Below are positions 45,148-52,847 of a DNA stretch of 64,000 nt, one piece after another. This DNA is from Anaerobacillus alkalidiazotrophicus (GTDB taxonomy: Bacteria; Bacillota; Bacilli; Bacillales_H; Anaerobacillaceae). The notes under the pieces were generated by a model. That model was not told where the DNA came from and did no database searches. It saw only the letters and a program-made list of their open reading frames with translations. Within the stretch, counting starts at the first letter, position 1. Every line of letters starts with the position of its first letter. The DNA lies in NCBI RefSeq assembly GCF_001866055.1, contig NZ_MLQS01000001.1, positions 1,417 through 65,416 of the forward strand, read 5' to 3'. Made by a program: the position numbers and the translations under genes.

Positions 45148-46266
45148 TTATCCAGTTTGATTAATCAAATTCTTTAAATCAGTTAATTCAATTGTTTTTT
45201 TTGTATGATTAGCTAGACTTCGAACTCTCTTTAAAAGTTCTTTCCCAGTATTTTTGTCTACTAAAATCCCTTCTTTTTCAAGAAAATATTGAAGAGAGCT
45301 TAGTCCTGAATGCTTCCCTAATAGAAAAGAATGATCTTGACCTACTTCAACCGGGTCGAAAGTTTGATATGTTTCTCTACTTTTAAGCAACCCATCTACA
45401 TGAATACCAGATTCATGGGCATACACCATAGATCCAACGATTGGCTTAGATTCTGATAAAACCCGTCCTGAAGCTTCAGAAACTATTTGAGCTAAAGCAT
45501 GAAACAGTCTTGTATCAATGACGGTTTCTCCTTTATATAAATGTTTCCATGCCATTACAACTTCTTCAAGCGGTGCATTTCCAGCTCTCTCACCTAAGCC
45601 CATAATTGTTGTACTTGCCCATTTGGCTCCAGCCTTAATAGCTGCCAAAGTATTAGCAGTTGCTAAACCAAAATCATTGTGAGCATGAATTTCTAACTCT
45701 ATATTGGGACATGCCTTTATAATGCTTTCAATATTTTCATACATATCAAAAGGTTGTAACGCTGATACTGTATCTGCATACCTAAAACGTTTTACCCCAA
45801 TATAAGATAGTTGCTCAATTAGTTTAATTAAAAAGTGATGATCAGCTCTTGAAGCATCTTCAAAGCCAACCGAAACTTCCACGTTTTTATTTAATGCATA
45901 TTCTACGACCTTTTGAATCATATACATAATCTCTTCTTTATTACGGTTCATCTTTCTTTGCATTTGTACATCTGAAGTCGGAATAGACAAGTGTGTCCAG
46001 TTAGCTCCTACACTTACTGATGCATCAATATCAGAAGTCGTAGCTCGATTCCAGGTAATTAGTTGTATTGGTAGATTCATATTAATTAATGAATGTATAT
46101 CTCTTTGTTCCTCCAACCCCATTGCTGGTATACCAATTTCGGCTTGTTCAACACCAGCATCAGCTAGTAAAGATAGGATTGCCTTCTTTTCTTGTAAGGA
46201 GAAAACAACGCCAGCCGCTTGTTCCCCATCCCTTAATGTAGTATCACAAAACTTTATCTGCTTCAT
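45148..46266 (-). CDS. nifV: Homocitrate synthase NifV
   Basis: A 372-residue DRE-TIM metallolyase that condenses acetyl-CoA and 2-oxoglutarate to homocitrate, the organic ligand of FeMo-cofactor. The N-terminal CDTTLRDGEQAAGVVFS motif (around 7-23), the HAHNDFGLATAN metal motif (near 194-205) and the catalytic ESGIHVDGL region define the family. Length is that of NifV and shorter than isopropylmalate synthase, lacking the regulatory LeuA domain. It is the last gene of the nif operon, separated from the hesB-like gene by an inserted tnpB. AAAGGATGA precedes the ATG. Confidence 0.92.
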   Translation of the reverse strand: MKQIKFCDTTLRDGEQAAGVVFSLQEKKAILSLLADAGVEQAEIGIPAMGLEEQRDIHSLINMNLPIQLITWNRATTSDIDASVSVGANWTHLSIPTSDVQMQRKMNRNKEEIMYMIQKVVEYALNKNVEVSVGFEDASRADHHFLIKLIEQLSYIGVKRFRYADTVSALQPFDMYENIESIIKACPNIELEIHAHNDFGLATANTLAAIKAGAKWASTTIMGLGERAGNAPLEEVVMAWKHLYKGETVIDTRLFHALAQIVSEASGRVLSESKPIVGSMVYAHESGIHVDGLLKSRETYQTFDPVEVGQDHSFLLGKHSGLSSLQYFLEKEGILVDKNTGKELLKRVRSLANHTKKTIELTDLKNLINQTG

Positions 46267-46428
46267 CCTTTAACCGTTGCCAAAACATTATAAAACTCTA
46301 TAAAAATTTGTTTCTTTCTTGCTTCCACCTGTCCAATTTTGCCGAAGCTTCTCTCGTGTGTTGTGACAGTCCACAAGCGTAAATTCGGGTACAACGAACC
46401 CTACATATTAACAGTGTCTTTTGAGTGA
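46267..46428 (-). ncRNA. Probable TnpB right end and guide RNA (omega RNA) region
   Basis: The 162 bases between the tnpB stop and nifV have the look of an IS605-type right end. On the minus strand there is a small hairpin (GGGTTCGTTGTACCC), then GAATTTACGCTTGTGGACTG and GTGGAAGCAAGAAAG, which resembles the conserved end of IS1341/IS605 elements of bacilli. If so, the scaffold ends near 46311-46320 and the guide would be the flanking bases AAACAAATTTTTATAGAG. The exact boundary and transcription are inference. Confidence 0.5.
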
Positions 46429-47547
46429 CTAGACTGCTAATTTTCCAAAGTTTGATAGATTGATAGCCGCATTCAAGTCTCGATCAATTTTCAATCCGCA
46501 GTCACATGAGTAAGTTCGATCAGAAAGGTTTAAATCTTTCTTGACATCTCCACATGATGAACATGTTTTGGATGATGGATAAAAACGATCCACTTGTACG
46601 AATTCAATTCCATACTTCTGACACTTGTATTTCATTTGGCGAATGAACTCATAAAACGTTTGATTCGCTACAGCTTTGGATAAGTGACGATTTTTTATCA
46701 TCCCATTCACATTCAAATCTTCCATGACAACTTTGCTAGGTTTGGTTTTCACGATAGCATTTGTCGTTTGATGAATGTGATTGGTTCGAATATTAGCTAA
46801 TCGTCTGTGTAGTCGTTGCGCTTTCTTTTCGAGTTTTATAATGTTGCTTGTTTTGACAAAACGGTTTCCCTCCTTATTCATTTCATATTTACGAGAAACA
46901 CTAAGTTGCAACCGACGTAAGCGTTTCTCGGTCTTTCTTACTTCTTTCGTTTTGTTGATATTTTTGAAGTTTTGGCCTGTGGAACAAACAGCTAGTTCTT
47001 TTATTCCTACATCAATTCCTATAATGCTGTTTGTAAGTTCGACTTGCATTTCAGTTTCAACCCCAACTGAAATGTACCAGTATTTATTATCAAAACTAAT
47101 ACGTGGGTTTTTGTACTTTACATCAGTAGGAAGCTGTTCGCTCGTTTTTATCCAACCTACTTTTTCAATTAGAACAAGGTTTTTCTTCACTTTTAATTTT
47201 TCTGTATCGTTATAGAATGACGCTTTTGATTTTCTTCTGCTTTTAAATTCAGGGAACTTCGTTTGACCTTTAAAGAATTTTTTATATGCATCACACGCAT
47301 CTTTTACAGCTTGCTTTGTGATGTTATTTGATACATTGTAGAGCCATTTGAATTCTTCTGTCTGTTTCAGCACAGTTAGCTCTTTCCTCAAATCTCCATT
47401 GGAAATAAACTTACCACCTTGCTTATAGTTTTCTTGTTGTTTATTCAATGTCCAATTATACGCCCATCTAGCCGTACCTACAGATTTCCATAGTTGTTGT
47501 TCTTGCTCTTTTGTTGGTCGAAGTCTAACTTTCTTCGCTAGAATCAC
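46429..47547 (-). CDS. tnpB: IS200/IS605-family RNA-guided nuclease TnpB
   Basis: A 372-residue TnpB with intact catalytic residues of the RuvC fold: D179 (in GIDVGIKELAV), E276 (in VVMEDLNV) and the aspartate of DRDLNAAINL (D355/D357). The zinc finger C329/C332/C348/C350 lies between. Such proteins are RNA-guided DNA nucleases that help IS200/IS605 elements persist. No tnpA transposase accompanies it. It starts with GTG and lies inside the nif operon in the same direction, between hesB-like and nifV genes, so it would be transcribed with nif. Confidence 0.92.
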   Translation of the reverse strand: MILAKKVRLRPTKEQEQQLWKSVGTARWAYNWTLNKQQENYKQGGKFISNGDLRKELTVLKQTEEFKWLYNVSNNITKQAVKDACDAYKKFFKGQTKFPEFKSRRKSKASFYNDTEKLKVKKNLVLIEKVGWIKTSEQLPTDVKYKNPRISFDNKYWYISVGVETEMQVELTNSIIGIDVGIKELAVCSTGQNFKNINKTKEVRKTEKRLRRLQLSVSRKYEMNKEGNRFVKTSNIIKLEKKAQRLHRRLANIRTNHIHQTTNAIVKTKPSKVVMEDLNVNGMIKNRHLSKAVANQTFYEFIRQMKYKCQKYGIEFVQVDRFYPSSKTCSSCGDVKKDLNLSDRTYSCDCGLKIDRDLNAAINLSNFGKLAV

Positions 47548-47628
47548 TATCGATCTACTCCTTAATCATCTTCTTACATTATGTGCTCGTTTACCTTGTA
47601 ACCTATGATCAGAGAATTTTTTTCACTT
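47548..47628 (-). mobile_element. Left end of the tnpB insertion
   Basis: The 81 bases between the hesB-like stop and the tnpB start should contain the left end. Minus strand TCATAGGTTACAAGGTAAAC followed by GAGCACATAATG is a candidate, with the TGAT just before it a possible insertion target. With the right end near 46315, the whole element would span roughly 46315 to 47600. Confidence 0.4.
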
Positions 47629-47958
47629 TTACGAGCAATTACCTAAACTTGATACCTTACATGCTGAGCACGGAGATGATTTTTGAAGAATCATAAATCC
47701 TTCACTGTCTCCTTGTTTCACATATTCAATTACTGCACCAGTTAGCATATGAAAAGAATCAATATCCATAAATATATTCATAAAGCCCTGTTCTACAACT
47801 GCATCTCCAGGTCTCTTTATATCTTCTAGTGTCATCTCGTAGTTAACATTACAACCATTCATCCTTGCTTTTATCCGAAAACCTATATAACCTTTGTTAC
47901 TTGGATGATCAAACAATTCCTTTGCCTTTTTTTCTGCTTCTTGTGATAATCTGATCAT
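47629..47958 (-). CDS. hesB: HesB/IscA-like iron-sulfur protein of the nif cluster
   Basis: A 109-residue A-type iron-sulfur carrier-like protein. The HesB family fold is seen in FRIKARMNGCNVNYEMTLED, with C36, and in the C-terminal cysteines C97, C100 and C108 (PCSACKVSSLGNC). Canonical IscA has a CxC pair; here it is CxxC, the variant common in nif-linked HesB-like proteins. It probably donates or carries clusters for nitrogenase. Its start overlaps the end of nifZ by 4 bases, indicating translational coupling. Confidence 0.8.
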   Translation of the reverse strand: MIRLSQEAEKKAKELFDHPSNKGYIGFRIKARMNGCNVNYEMTLEDIKRPGDAVVEQGFMNIFMDIDSFHMLTGAVIEYVKQGDSEGFMILQKSSPCSACKVSSLGNCS

Positions 47959-48197
47959 GCCGTTTCCTCCTTATCTAGGGATTGCAATTCCCTTTCCATA
48001 CAACCTACAATAAATCCTCCACTCAGGTAAACAGAATAAATCAGAATATCTTGTAAAAAATACCCATGGTCTACTACGACGCCTTCTGTACCTTTTTTTA
48101 CAATTATTTCTCCTCTTTCATAATTAGGAACTGTACCATCATTACGTAAATCTTTTGTGATAACAACTCTTTCGTCTAAATCGTATTTATATAACAT
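47955..48197 (-). CDS. nifZ: Nitrogenase maturation protein NifZ
   Basis: An 80-residue SH3-like protein with the NifZ signature: VVITKDLRNDGTVPNYERGE near the start, VKKGTEGVVVDHGYFLQD in the middle and IVGCMEREL at the end. NifZ aids assembly of the second P-cluster in MoFe protein of Azotobacter. It overlaps nifW by one base upstream and hesB by four downstream. Confidence 0.85.
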   Translation of the reverse strand: MLYKYDLDERVVITKDLRNDGTVPNYERGEIIVKKGTEGVVVDHGYFLQDILIYSVYLSGGFIVGCMERELQSLDKEETA

Positions 48198-48505
48198 TAG
48201 CTATCACCTTTCTTTAACATATCTAATGAAAAAAATGCAGATTGTTGTTGAAAAACAGGAAATACCTTTTCAACGAGTGGTGATGAGGTAACAAAGTCTT
48301 CATAAGCTTTCTTAAAAAGTTCCCTCTGCTTATTCCAAGTATCGGCATCAGATTCACATACAATTTCGACTAAACTTTCCTGTTCTAGGTATTGTCTAAA
48401 ACGTTTTAAAATGTGCAATCGAGTAACTCGGACTACTTTTGGATCAAATGGTACTTTGTAAAAACGGAAAAAATCTTCAGCATCATGTAGCTGCTCTATA
48501 TTCAT
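48197..48505 (-). CDS. nifW: Nitrogenase-stabilising protein NifW
   Basis: A 102-residue helical protein. LHDAEDFFRFYKVPFDPKVV and RVTRLHILKRFRQYLE are the family pattern. NifW protects or helps assemble the MoFe protein in diazotrophs. It overlaps the end of hesA by 23 bases and precedes nifZ. Uncommon in compact Paenibacillus nif operons, where nifB-H-D-K-E-N-X-hesA-V is usual. Confidence 0.85.
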   Translation of the reverse strand: MNIEQLHDAEDFFRFYKVPFDPKVVRVTRLHILKRFRQYLEQESLVEIVCESDADTWNKQRELFKKAYEDFVTSSPLVEKVFPVFQQQSAFFSLDMLKKGDS

Positions 48506-49286
48506 GTTCCTTCTCCCTCCTCTCTACTCCCTTACAGTGAGTACATTCTGAATTTCTTTTTAGAGAAACCGTATATGGCTCTAAAGTCAACGTATTCAAA
48601 CGATAAAGTTTATTAATAAATGGTGGTGCAATCCCAGTAATAAGCTTGATTACTTCAATAGCTGCAAGGCACCCTGCCACCCCTGAAGTAGCACCTAACA
48701 CCGGAAATCCTAATGGTTCCCAATCCTGTTTTTGCTCTGGATAGATACATGCTAAACATGCCGTCTCACCAGGAATTACTGTCATTAAAGAAAGTTCAAA
48801 CCCATACATAGCAGCTTCAACCATCGGTTTACCACATGCAACACTTAGACGGTTTAGATCATATCGTTCTGGAAAGTCATATCTAGCATCGATGACAATA
48901 TCAGACTTTTCAACCCATGGTTTTGCTTTATGAAACTCAATACGTTCAGCATAGCCCTCTACTTCTACTTCTGGATTAATTCGCTTAAGACTTTCAATAG
49001 CGCAACTTATTCTCTCTTCGCCTAGCTTTTCGTTATCCATCAAGATTTGTCTATTTAAGTCTGGAAGCACAATCACACCCTCATGGGCAATAATAAGCTT
49101 TCCTACACCAGCTGCAGCTAAATAGACAGCTGCCGTCCCACCTAACCCCCCTATACCACCGATAAAAACAGTTGACTTCTTTAACTTTTCTTGACCATCT
49201 TTACCAAGAAGCTTTAACTGTCTACTATAACGATCAAATGGATCCTGTATACTATTTAGCTTCCAATTCACCTGCATCTGACTCAC
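48483..49286 (-). CDS. hesA: HesA/MoeB/ThiF-type E1-like protein of the nif cluster
   Basis: A 267-residue E1-like adenylyltransferase. GGIGGLGGTAAVYLAAAGVG (41-60) is the ATP-binding loop, DLNRQILM (78-85) the adenylation motif with its arginine, and the zinc cysteines are C176/C179 (ACLACIYPEQ) and C252/C255 (CTHC). HesA is found in nif clusters of Firmicutes and cyanobacteria and probably aids molybdenum or sulfur handling for FeMo-cofactor; the exact role is unproven. It lies 46 bases after the DUF269 gene. Confidence 0.9.
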   Translation of the reverse strand: MSQMQVNWKLNSIQDPFDRYSRQLKLLGKDGQEKLKKSTVFIGGIGGLGGTAAVYLAAAGVGKLIIAHEGVIVLPDLNRQILMDNEKLGEERISCAIESLKRINPEVEVEGYAERIEFHKAKPWVEKSDIVIDARYDFPERYDLNRLSVACGKPMVEAAMYGFELSLMTVIPGETACLACIYPEQKQDWEPLGFPVLGATSGVAGCLAAIEVIKLITGIAPPFINKLYRLNTLTLEPYTVSLKRNSECTHCKGVERREKEHEYRAAT

Positions 49287-49332
49287 CTCTATACATAGGA
49301 AATCTTATTATCTTTAATCAAGCCCTCTATAT

Positions 49333-49779
49333 TTAACTAGTAAGATGGGAATACCTATCTAATGTTTTTACAGCCAATTCAGAAATTTTATCACCTTGTT
49401 TACAGGCCCTTTCCATATTTGTAAAGGCAAGTTGTTGAGTACCACGAATAGCTTTATTGACCATAATTAAATTCCCCGAATAAATTAGAGCTCTTCCGAA
49501 ACCTTCACTATTCATTTCTACAATACTACTAACCATCTTGTTCGTTTTCCTTTCAACATTTAAAGCAACTGCTTGAAAAAAAATATTGATTTGGGCTTTT
49601 AACCGTTCAGAAATTTGTCCACAGGAATCCATTTGTTTCTTTTCATCAACACTTAATAAAAAAGCTCGATTTAGCTTTTGTTCATCAGATAGATTTTGAA
49701 AAACACCATACATGTCATAGGCATTAATAATTTGTAGTAAAGAAGCTTGAAATGAATAACTATTCTCTGCACTATCCAT
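49333..49779 (-). CDS. NifX-associated protein (DUF269)
   Basis: A 148-residue protein recognised by QINIFFQAVALNVERKTNKM and the EGFGRALIYSGNLIMVNKAI region, the core of the DUF269 family found with nifX. Function is unknown but linked to FeMo-cofactor work. It follows nifX by 16 bases on the same strand. It is a typical member in diazotrophic proteobacteria and less regular in Firmicutes. Confidence 0.85.
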   Translation of the reverse strand: MDSAENSYSFQASLLQIINAYDMYGVFQNLSDEQKLNRAFLLSVDEKKQMDSCGQISERLKAQINIFFQAVALNVERKTNKMVSSIVEMNSEGFGRALIYSGNLIMVNKAIRGTQQLAFTNMERACKQGDKISELAVKTLDRYSHLTS

Positions 49780-49795
49780 AGTTGGCCTCCTTTAG

Positions 49796-50158
49796 CTAAC
49801 TATTTGCCATAGCTTTAGCCAGCCATATCGGCGGCTTAGTTTTTAACATATTTACTAGACGTTCCATCTGTTCAAATATTGTTGTATCTTCACTGACTTT
49901 TACAGGCATTATTTTACTATTCGTAACTTTTGCCGCTGCAGTTGGCCCAATTTGTGTAAGAAAAACTAACTTACAGTCTTTAATAAGATTTACCCGAGTT
50001 TCAATTCTGTCCATCTCATTTAAAGACTCAACATCTACTTTTCGAATTTCCAAAAGAGAATAATTATCATCTTTTATTTCGTAAATTGTAAAAAAAGGGC
50101 ACTGTCCGAAATGAGCATCAATATCCGTACTATTCGTTGAAGAAAAAGCTACTTTCAT
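49796..50158 (-). CDS. nifX: Nitrogenase cofactor carrier NifX
   Basis: A 120-residue dinitrogenase iron-molybdenum cofactor-binding domain protein. KVAFSSTNSTDIDAHFGQCP at the N-terminus with the histidine before FGQ and the later FLTQIGPTAAAKV define the family. NifX binds NifB-co and FeMo-co precursors and passes them between NifB and NifEN. Its start overlaps nifN by 29 bases. A homologous domain forms the C-terminus of NifB encoded in the same operon. Confidence 0.9.
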   Translation of the reverse strand: MKVAFSSTNSTDIDAHFGQCPFFTIYEIKDDNYSLLEIRKVDVESLNEMDRIETRVNLIKDCKLVFLTQIGPTAAAKVTNSKIMPVKVSEDTTIFEQMERLVNMLKTKPPIWLAKAMANS

Positions 50159-51464
50159 GATTATGCTCCTCCTTTCTCTCCATTAATAAGTTTCCTACCT
50201 TATTTACTAATTCAAGTGTTCCACGGTAACCAACTGACGTTGCATGCACAGCACCAAGTATATGATAAACAGGAAAACCCATTGGCATGTAACTACATTC
50301 TTTTCGAATAGCCCCTTGTTTTCCTTGCGAGTTACTGATCCAAACGTCATTTTTGTTAGCACCCACTTCTAAATCATCTAAATCTCCAATAACCACTTCT
50401 TCGGCTAAATTGTGAATAACTGGAGAATGATGAGTTGTTACTAACCGCTTAAGCTCAACCCCCATCTCTCGTAACCACGAGCTAATAGAATAAAGATGAT
50501 CTGGTTCTAAAGCTACTACAGCAGAACTTCCTAAATAATAGAAATGTGCATCTAACATTGCGTCAACCAAATTCTCTCTTTGTAACATATACCTTAAAGG
50601 TACGTTCTCTCGACTTATCGATTGAAGGAATGTAAATAATGCATCAGTCGCTAGTAACCCAGTCACACTCGGGAAAACCTGAAAAGGTATACCGGTATAG
50701 GCAAATATTTTCTCTGCAATAGGTTGCATACTTGCTCCAATTGCAATAGTATACTTTGCTGTTACTAATTGCTCTAAATAATCTAATGGAACTCCTCCAC
50801 GACTTAATGGCGTAAACCCTTCTAGCAAGTGGCCTGATAGTGATGTAGACAAGTCCGGAATGGCAATAACTTCAAAACCGTAAGATGTGATGATATCTTT
50901 TAATTCAATTACATCTGCCGGTGTTAAATGTGAGCCTACTAACAAATTAATTCGTTGATTCAACCTTACTTTTGGTACTTTCGATTTTGTTTGTTCTAGT
51001 ACAGCACTAACAATCGCATCTACAGTTTGGTTATAACCACTTTCTAAAGACCCAACAAAATCTGGTAAGGAAACGCCTACCACTAGTTTATTCTCGCGAT
51101 AATTCTTCTTTAGATAATCCTTAATATTTGCTTGAATATCATCACCGGCAACTTCAGTTAAACTAGTACTAAGAACACTAATAATATCTGGGTCGTGTTT
51201 TTCAATGACATTATCAATAGCTTCATATAAATTTTCAACACCACCGAAAATCACGTTCATTTCTTGAAGTGCTGAGGTTTGAATGCTAATCGGATCTCTG
51301 AAGTGCCTTGTCATCAACGCTTTTATAAAAGCTGCACATCCTTGAGAACCATGAATAATTGGAATTGATTTATAAAATCCTTGCATAGCTAACGTTCCAC
51401 CTAAAGGTTGGCTAACTTTTAACGGATTAATAGAAACTGACTTTTTTGATAGATTAGTAGCCAT
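50130..51464 (-). CDS. nifN: FeMo-cofactor scaffold subunit NifN
   Basis: A 444-residue NifK-like subunit of the NifEN scaffold on which NifB-co is matured to FeMo-co. VNPLKVSQPLGGTLAMQGFYK-like sequence near the N-terminus and IIHGSQGCAAFIKALMTRHF are the family core, with a P-cluster-type C in SQGC. The start at 51464 has AGGTGATAACG upstream; a GTG three codons earlier is an alternative. It overlaps nifE by 11 bases and nifX by 29, so translation is coupled. Confidence 0.93.
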   Translation of the reverse strand: MATNLSKKSVSINPLKVSQPLGGTLAMQGFYKSIPIIHGSQGCAAFIKALMTRHFRDPISIQTSALQEMNVIFGGVENLYEAIDNVIEKHDPDIISVLSTSLTEVAGDDIQANIKDYLKKNYRENKLVVGVSLPDFVGSLESGYNQTVDAIVSAVLEQTKSKVPKVRLNQRINLLVGSHLTPADVIELKDIITSYGFEVIAIPDLSTSLSGHLLEGFTPLSRGGVPLDYLEQLVTAKYTIAIGASMQPIAEKIFAYTGIPFQVFPSVTGLLATDALFTFLQSISRENVPLRYMLQRENLVDAMLDAHFYYLGSSAVVALEPDHLYSISSWLREMGVELKRLVTTHHSPVIHNLAEEVVIGDLDDLEVGANKNDVWISNSQGKQGAIRKECSYMPMGFPVYHILGAVHATSVGYRGTLELVNKVGNLLMERKEEHNHESSFFFNE

Positions 51465-52818
51465 CGTTATCACCTACCCAAGGAGCTTTATACTTAGTTA
51501 TTTTCCATATTGGATGTTGTATGGAATGAACTAGGTCGTTTGCAAGTCGTCGTATACCTTTATATGTGGCATATGCGGTATGACGTTCTTGGTTAATATC
51601 TAAAAAAGGTATTTGTTCTTTGATCGCTAAATACATATTACGACCACCGGCTATTAAAATATCAGCTTGTTTATTTCGAATGACATTCAAAATTTCCTTA
51701 GCTCCACCTTTTTCAATAAGAACACAATCAAAGCCAACTCTTTCTTTTATTTTAGATATATCTTCTAATGTGCTTTTATTCGTACCTACACCTACTACTT
51801 CTATTCCTAGTTCTTTTAATGCCGAAATAATAGACCAACTTTTTACTCCACCAGTGTAAAGAACTGCTTTTTTCCCTTTTAAAAATTGACGATGCGAAAG
51901 TAATTCAGAAAAAACTTTTTCTTCTTCCTCATATATAAGTTCATCAACCTTGGCTTCTAGTGTTCGATCCCCAATTAAATAAGCAATTTGTCGGAGTGAA
52001 AAACTCGTTTCCTTAATACCATAAAAAGAACCTTCAAAATATGGTATTTTGTATTTTTCATCCATTTCACGCGCTAGACTTATTAACGCCCTACTACACA
52101 CAACCATATTTACTTTAGCTCTGTGAGCATAAGTTATTTCTCTATACCTACCATCTCCAGTAATTTTCGATAATACTCTTATTCCGACTTGATCAAATAA
52201 CTCTTTAATATCCCAATATTCTCCAGCGATGTTGTATTCCCCAATAACATTTACATCGTAGTCTGTGACTTTTTTGGGCTCCCCTGTTCCAATTACATGT
52301 TGCAGCAAAGAATAACCGGCTAATCGATTACCCAAGTTTTTACTTCCTACAAAACCTGGACTATTTACTGGAATGATCGGTATATTCCACTTCTTACTTT
52401 CATTCTTGCAAACAAAGTCTAAATCATCTCCAATTAATGACGTCACACAAGTTGCATAAACAAAAATAGCTGGCGGTTGAAATCTAGTTACCACTTCACT
52501 AATAGCGGAAATTAACTTTTTTTCTCCCCCCATAATAATGTCTTGTTCTGACAAATCTGTAGTTAGTCCATATTGGTAAAGAAGAGGGCCTGATGACAGG
52601 CTACCTCTTCCTCCCCAGCTGTTTCCAGCACAAGCAATTGGACCATGAACAATGTGAGCAGCATCTGTAATTGGAAGTAGAGTGATTTGACTCCCATCAA
52701 ATGAACAGCCCCCCGCAGCTTCACCTGGTTTCGGCCTTGCACAGCCTTGCTTCGCTTTGGGTGTATGGTTATGTTCACAAGCGGGTTCTTGAAAAGCTTC
52801 TTTTACAATATTTTTCAT
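51454..52818 (-). CDS. nifE: FeMo-cofactor scaffold subunit NifE
   Basis: A 454-residue NifD-like scaffold subunit. Characteristic are GCARPKPGEAAGGCSFDG near residue 26, ITDAAHIVHGPIACAGNSWG and YATCVTSLIGDDLDFVC. It binds the cofactor precursor together with NifN. The ATG at 52818 lies eight bases after GGAGG; a GTG one codon earlier is an alternative. It follows nifK by about 29 bases. Confidence 0.94.
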   Translation of the reverse strand: MKNIVKEAFQEPACEHNHTPKAKQGCARPKPGEAAGGCSFDGSQITLLPITDAAHIVHGPIACAGNSWGGRGSLSSGPLLYQYGLTTDLSEQDIIMGGEKKLISAISEVVTRFQPPAIFVYATCVTSLIGDDLDFVCKNESKKWNIPIIPVNSPGFVGSKNLGNRLAGYSLLQHVIGTGEPKKVTDYDVNVIGEYNIAGEYWDIKELFDQVGIRVLSKITGDGRYREITYAHRAKVNMVVCSRALISLAREMDEKYKIPYFEGSFYGIKETSFSLRQIAYLIGDRTLEAKVDELIYEEEEKVFSELLSHRQFLKGKKAVLYTGGVKSWSIISALKELGIEVVGVGTNKSTLEDISKIKERVGFDCVLIEKGGAKEILNVIRNKQADILIAGGRNMYLAIKEQIPFLDINQERHTAYATYKGIRRLANDLVHSIQHPIWKITKYKAPWVGDNDGY

Positions 52819-52847
52819 CACTCAAACCTCCTTTTGTTTCCTCACAT

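Noticed and set aside
46781..47215. Antisense gene within tnpB
   Set aside because: It is a hydrophobic shadow of the coding strand; no ribosome site or family resemblance.
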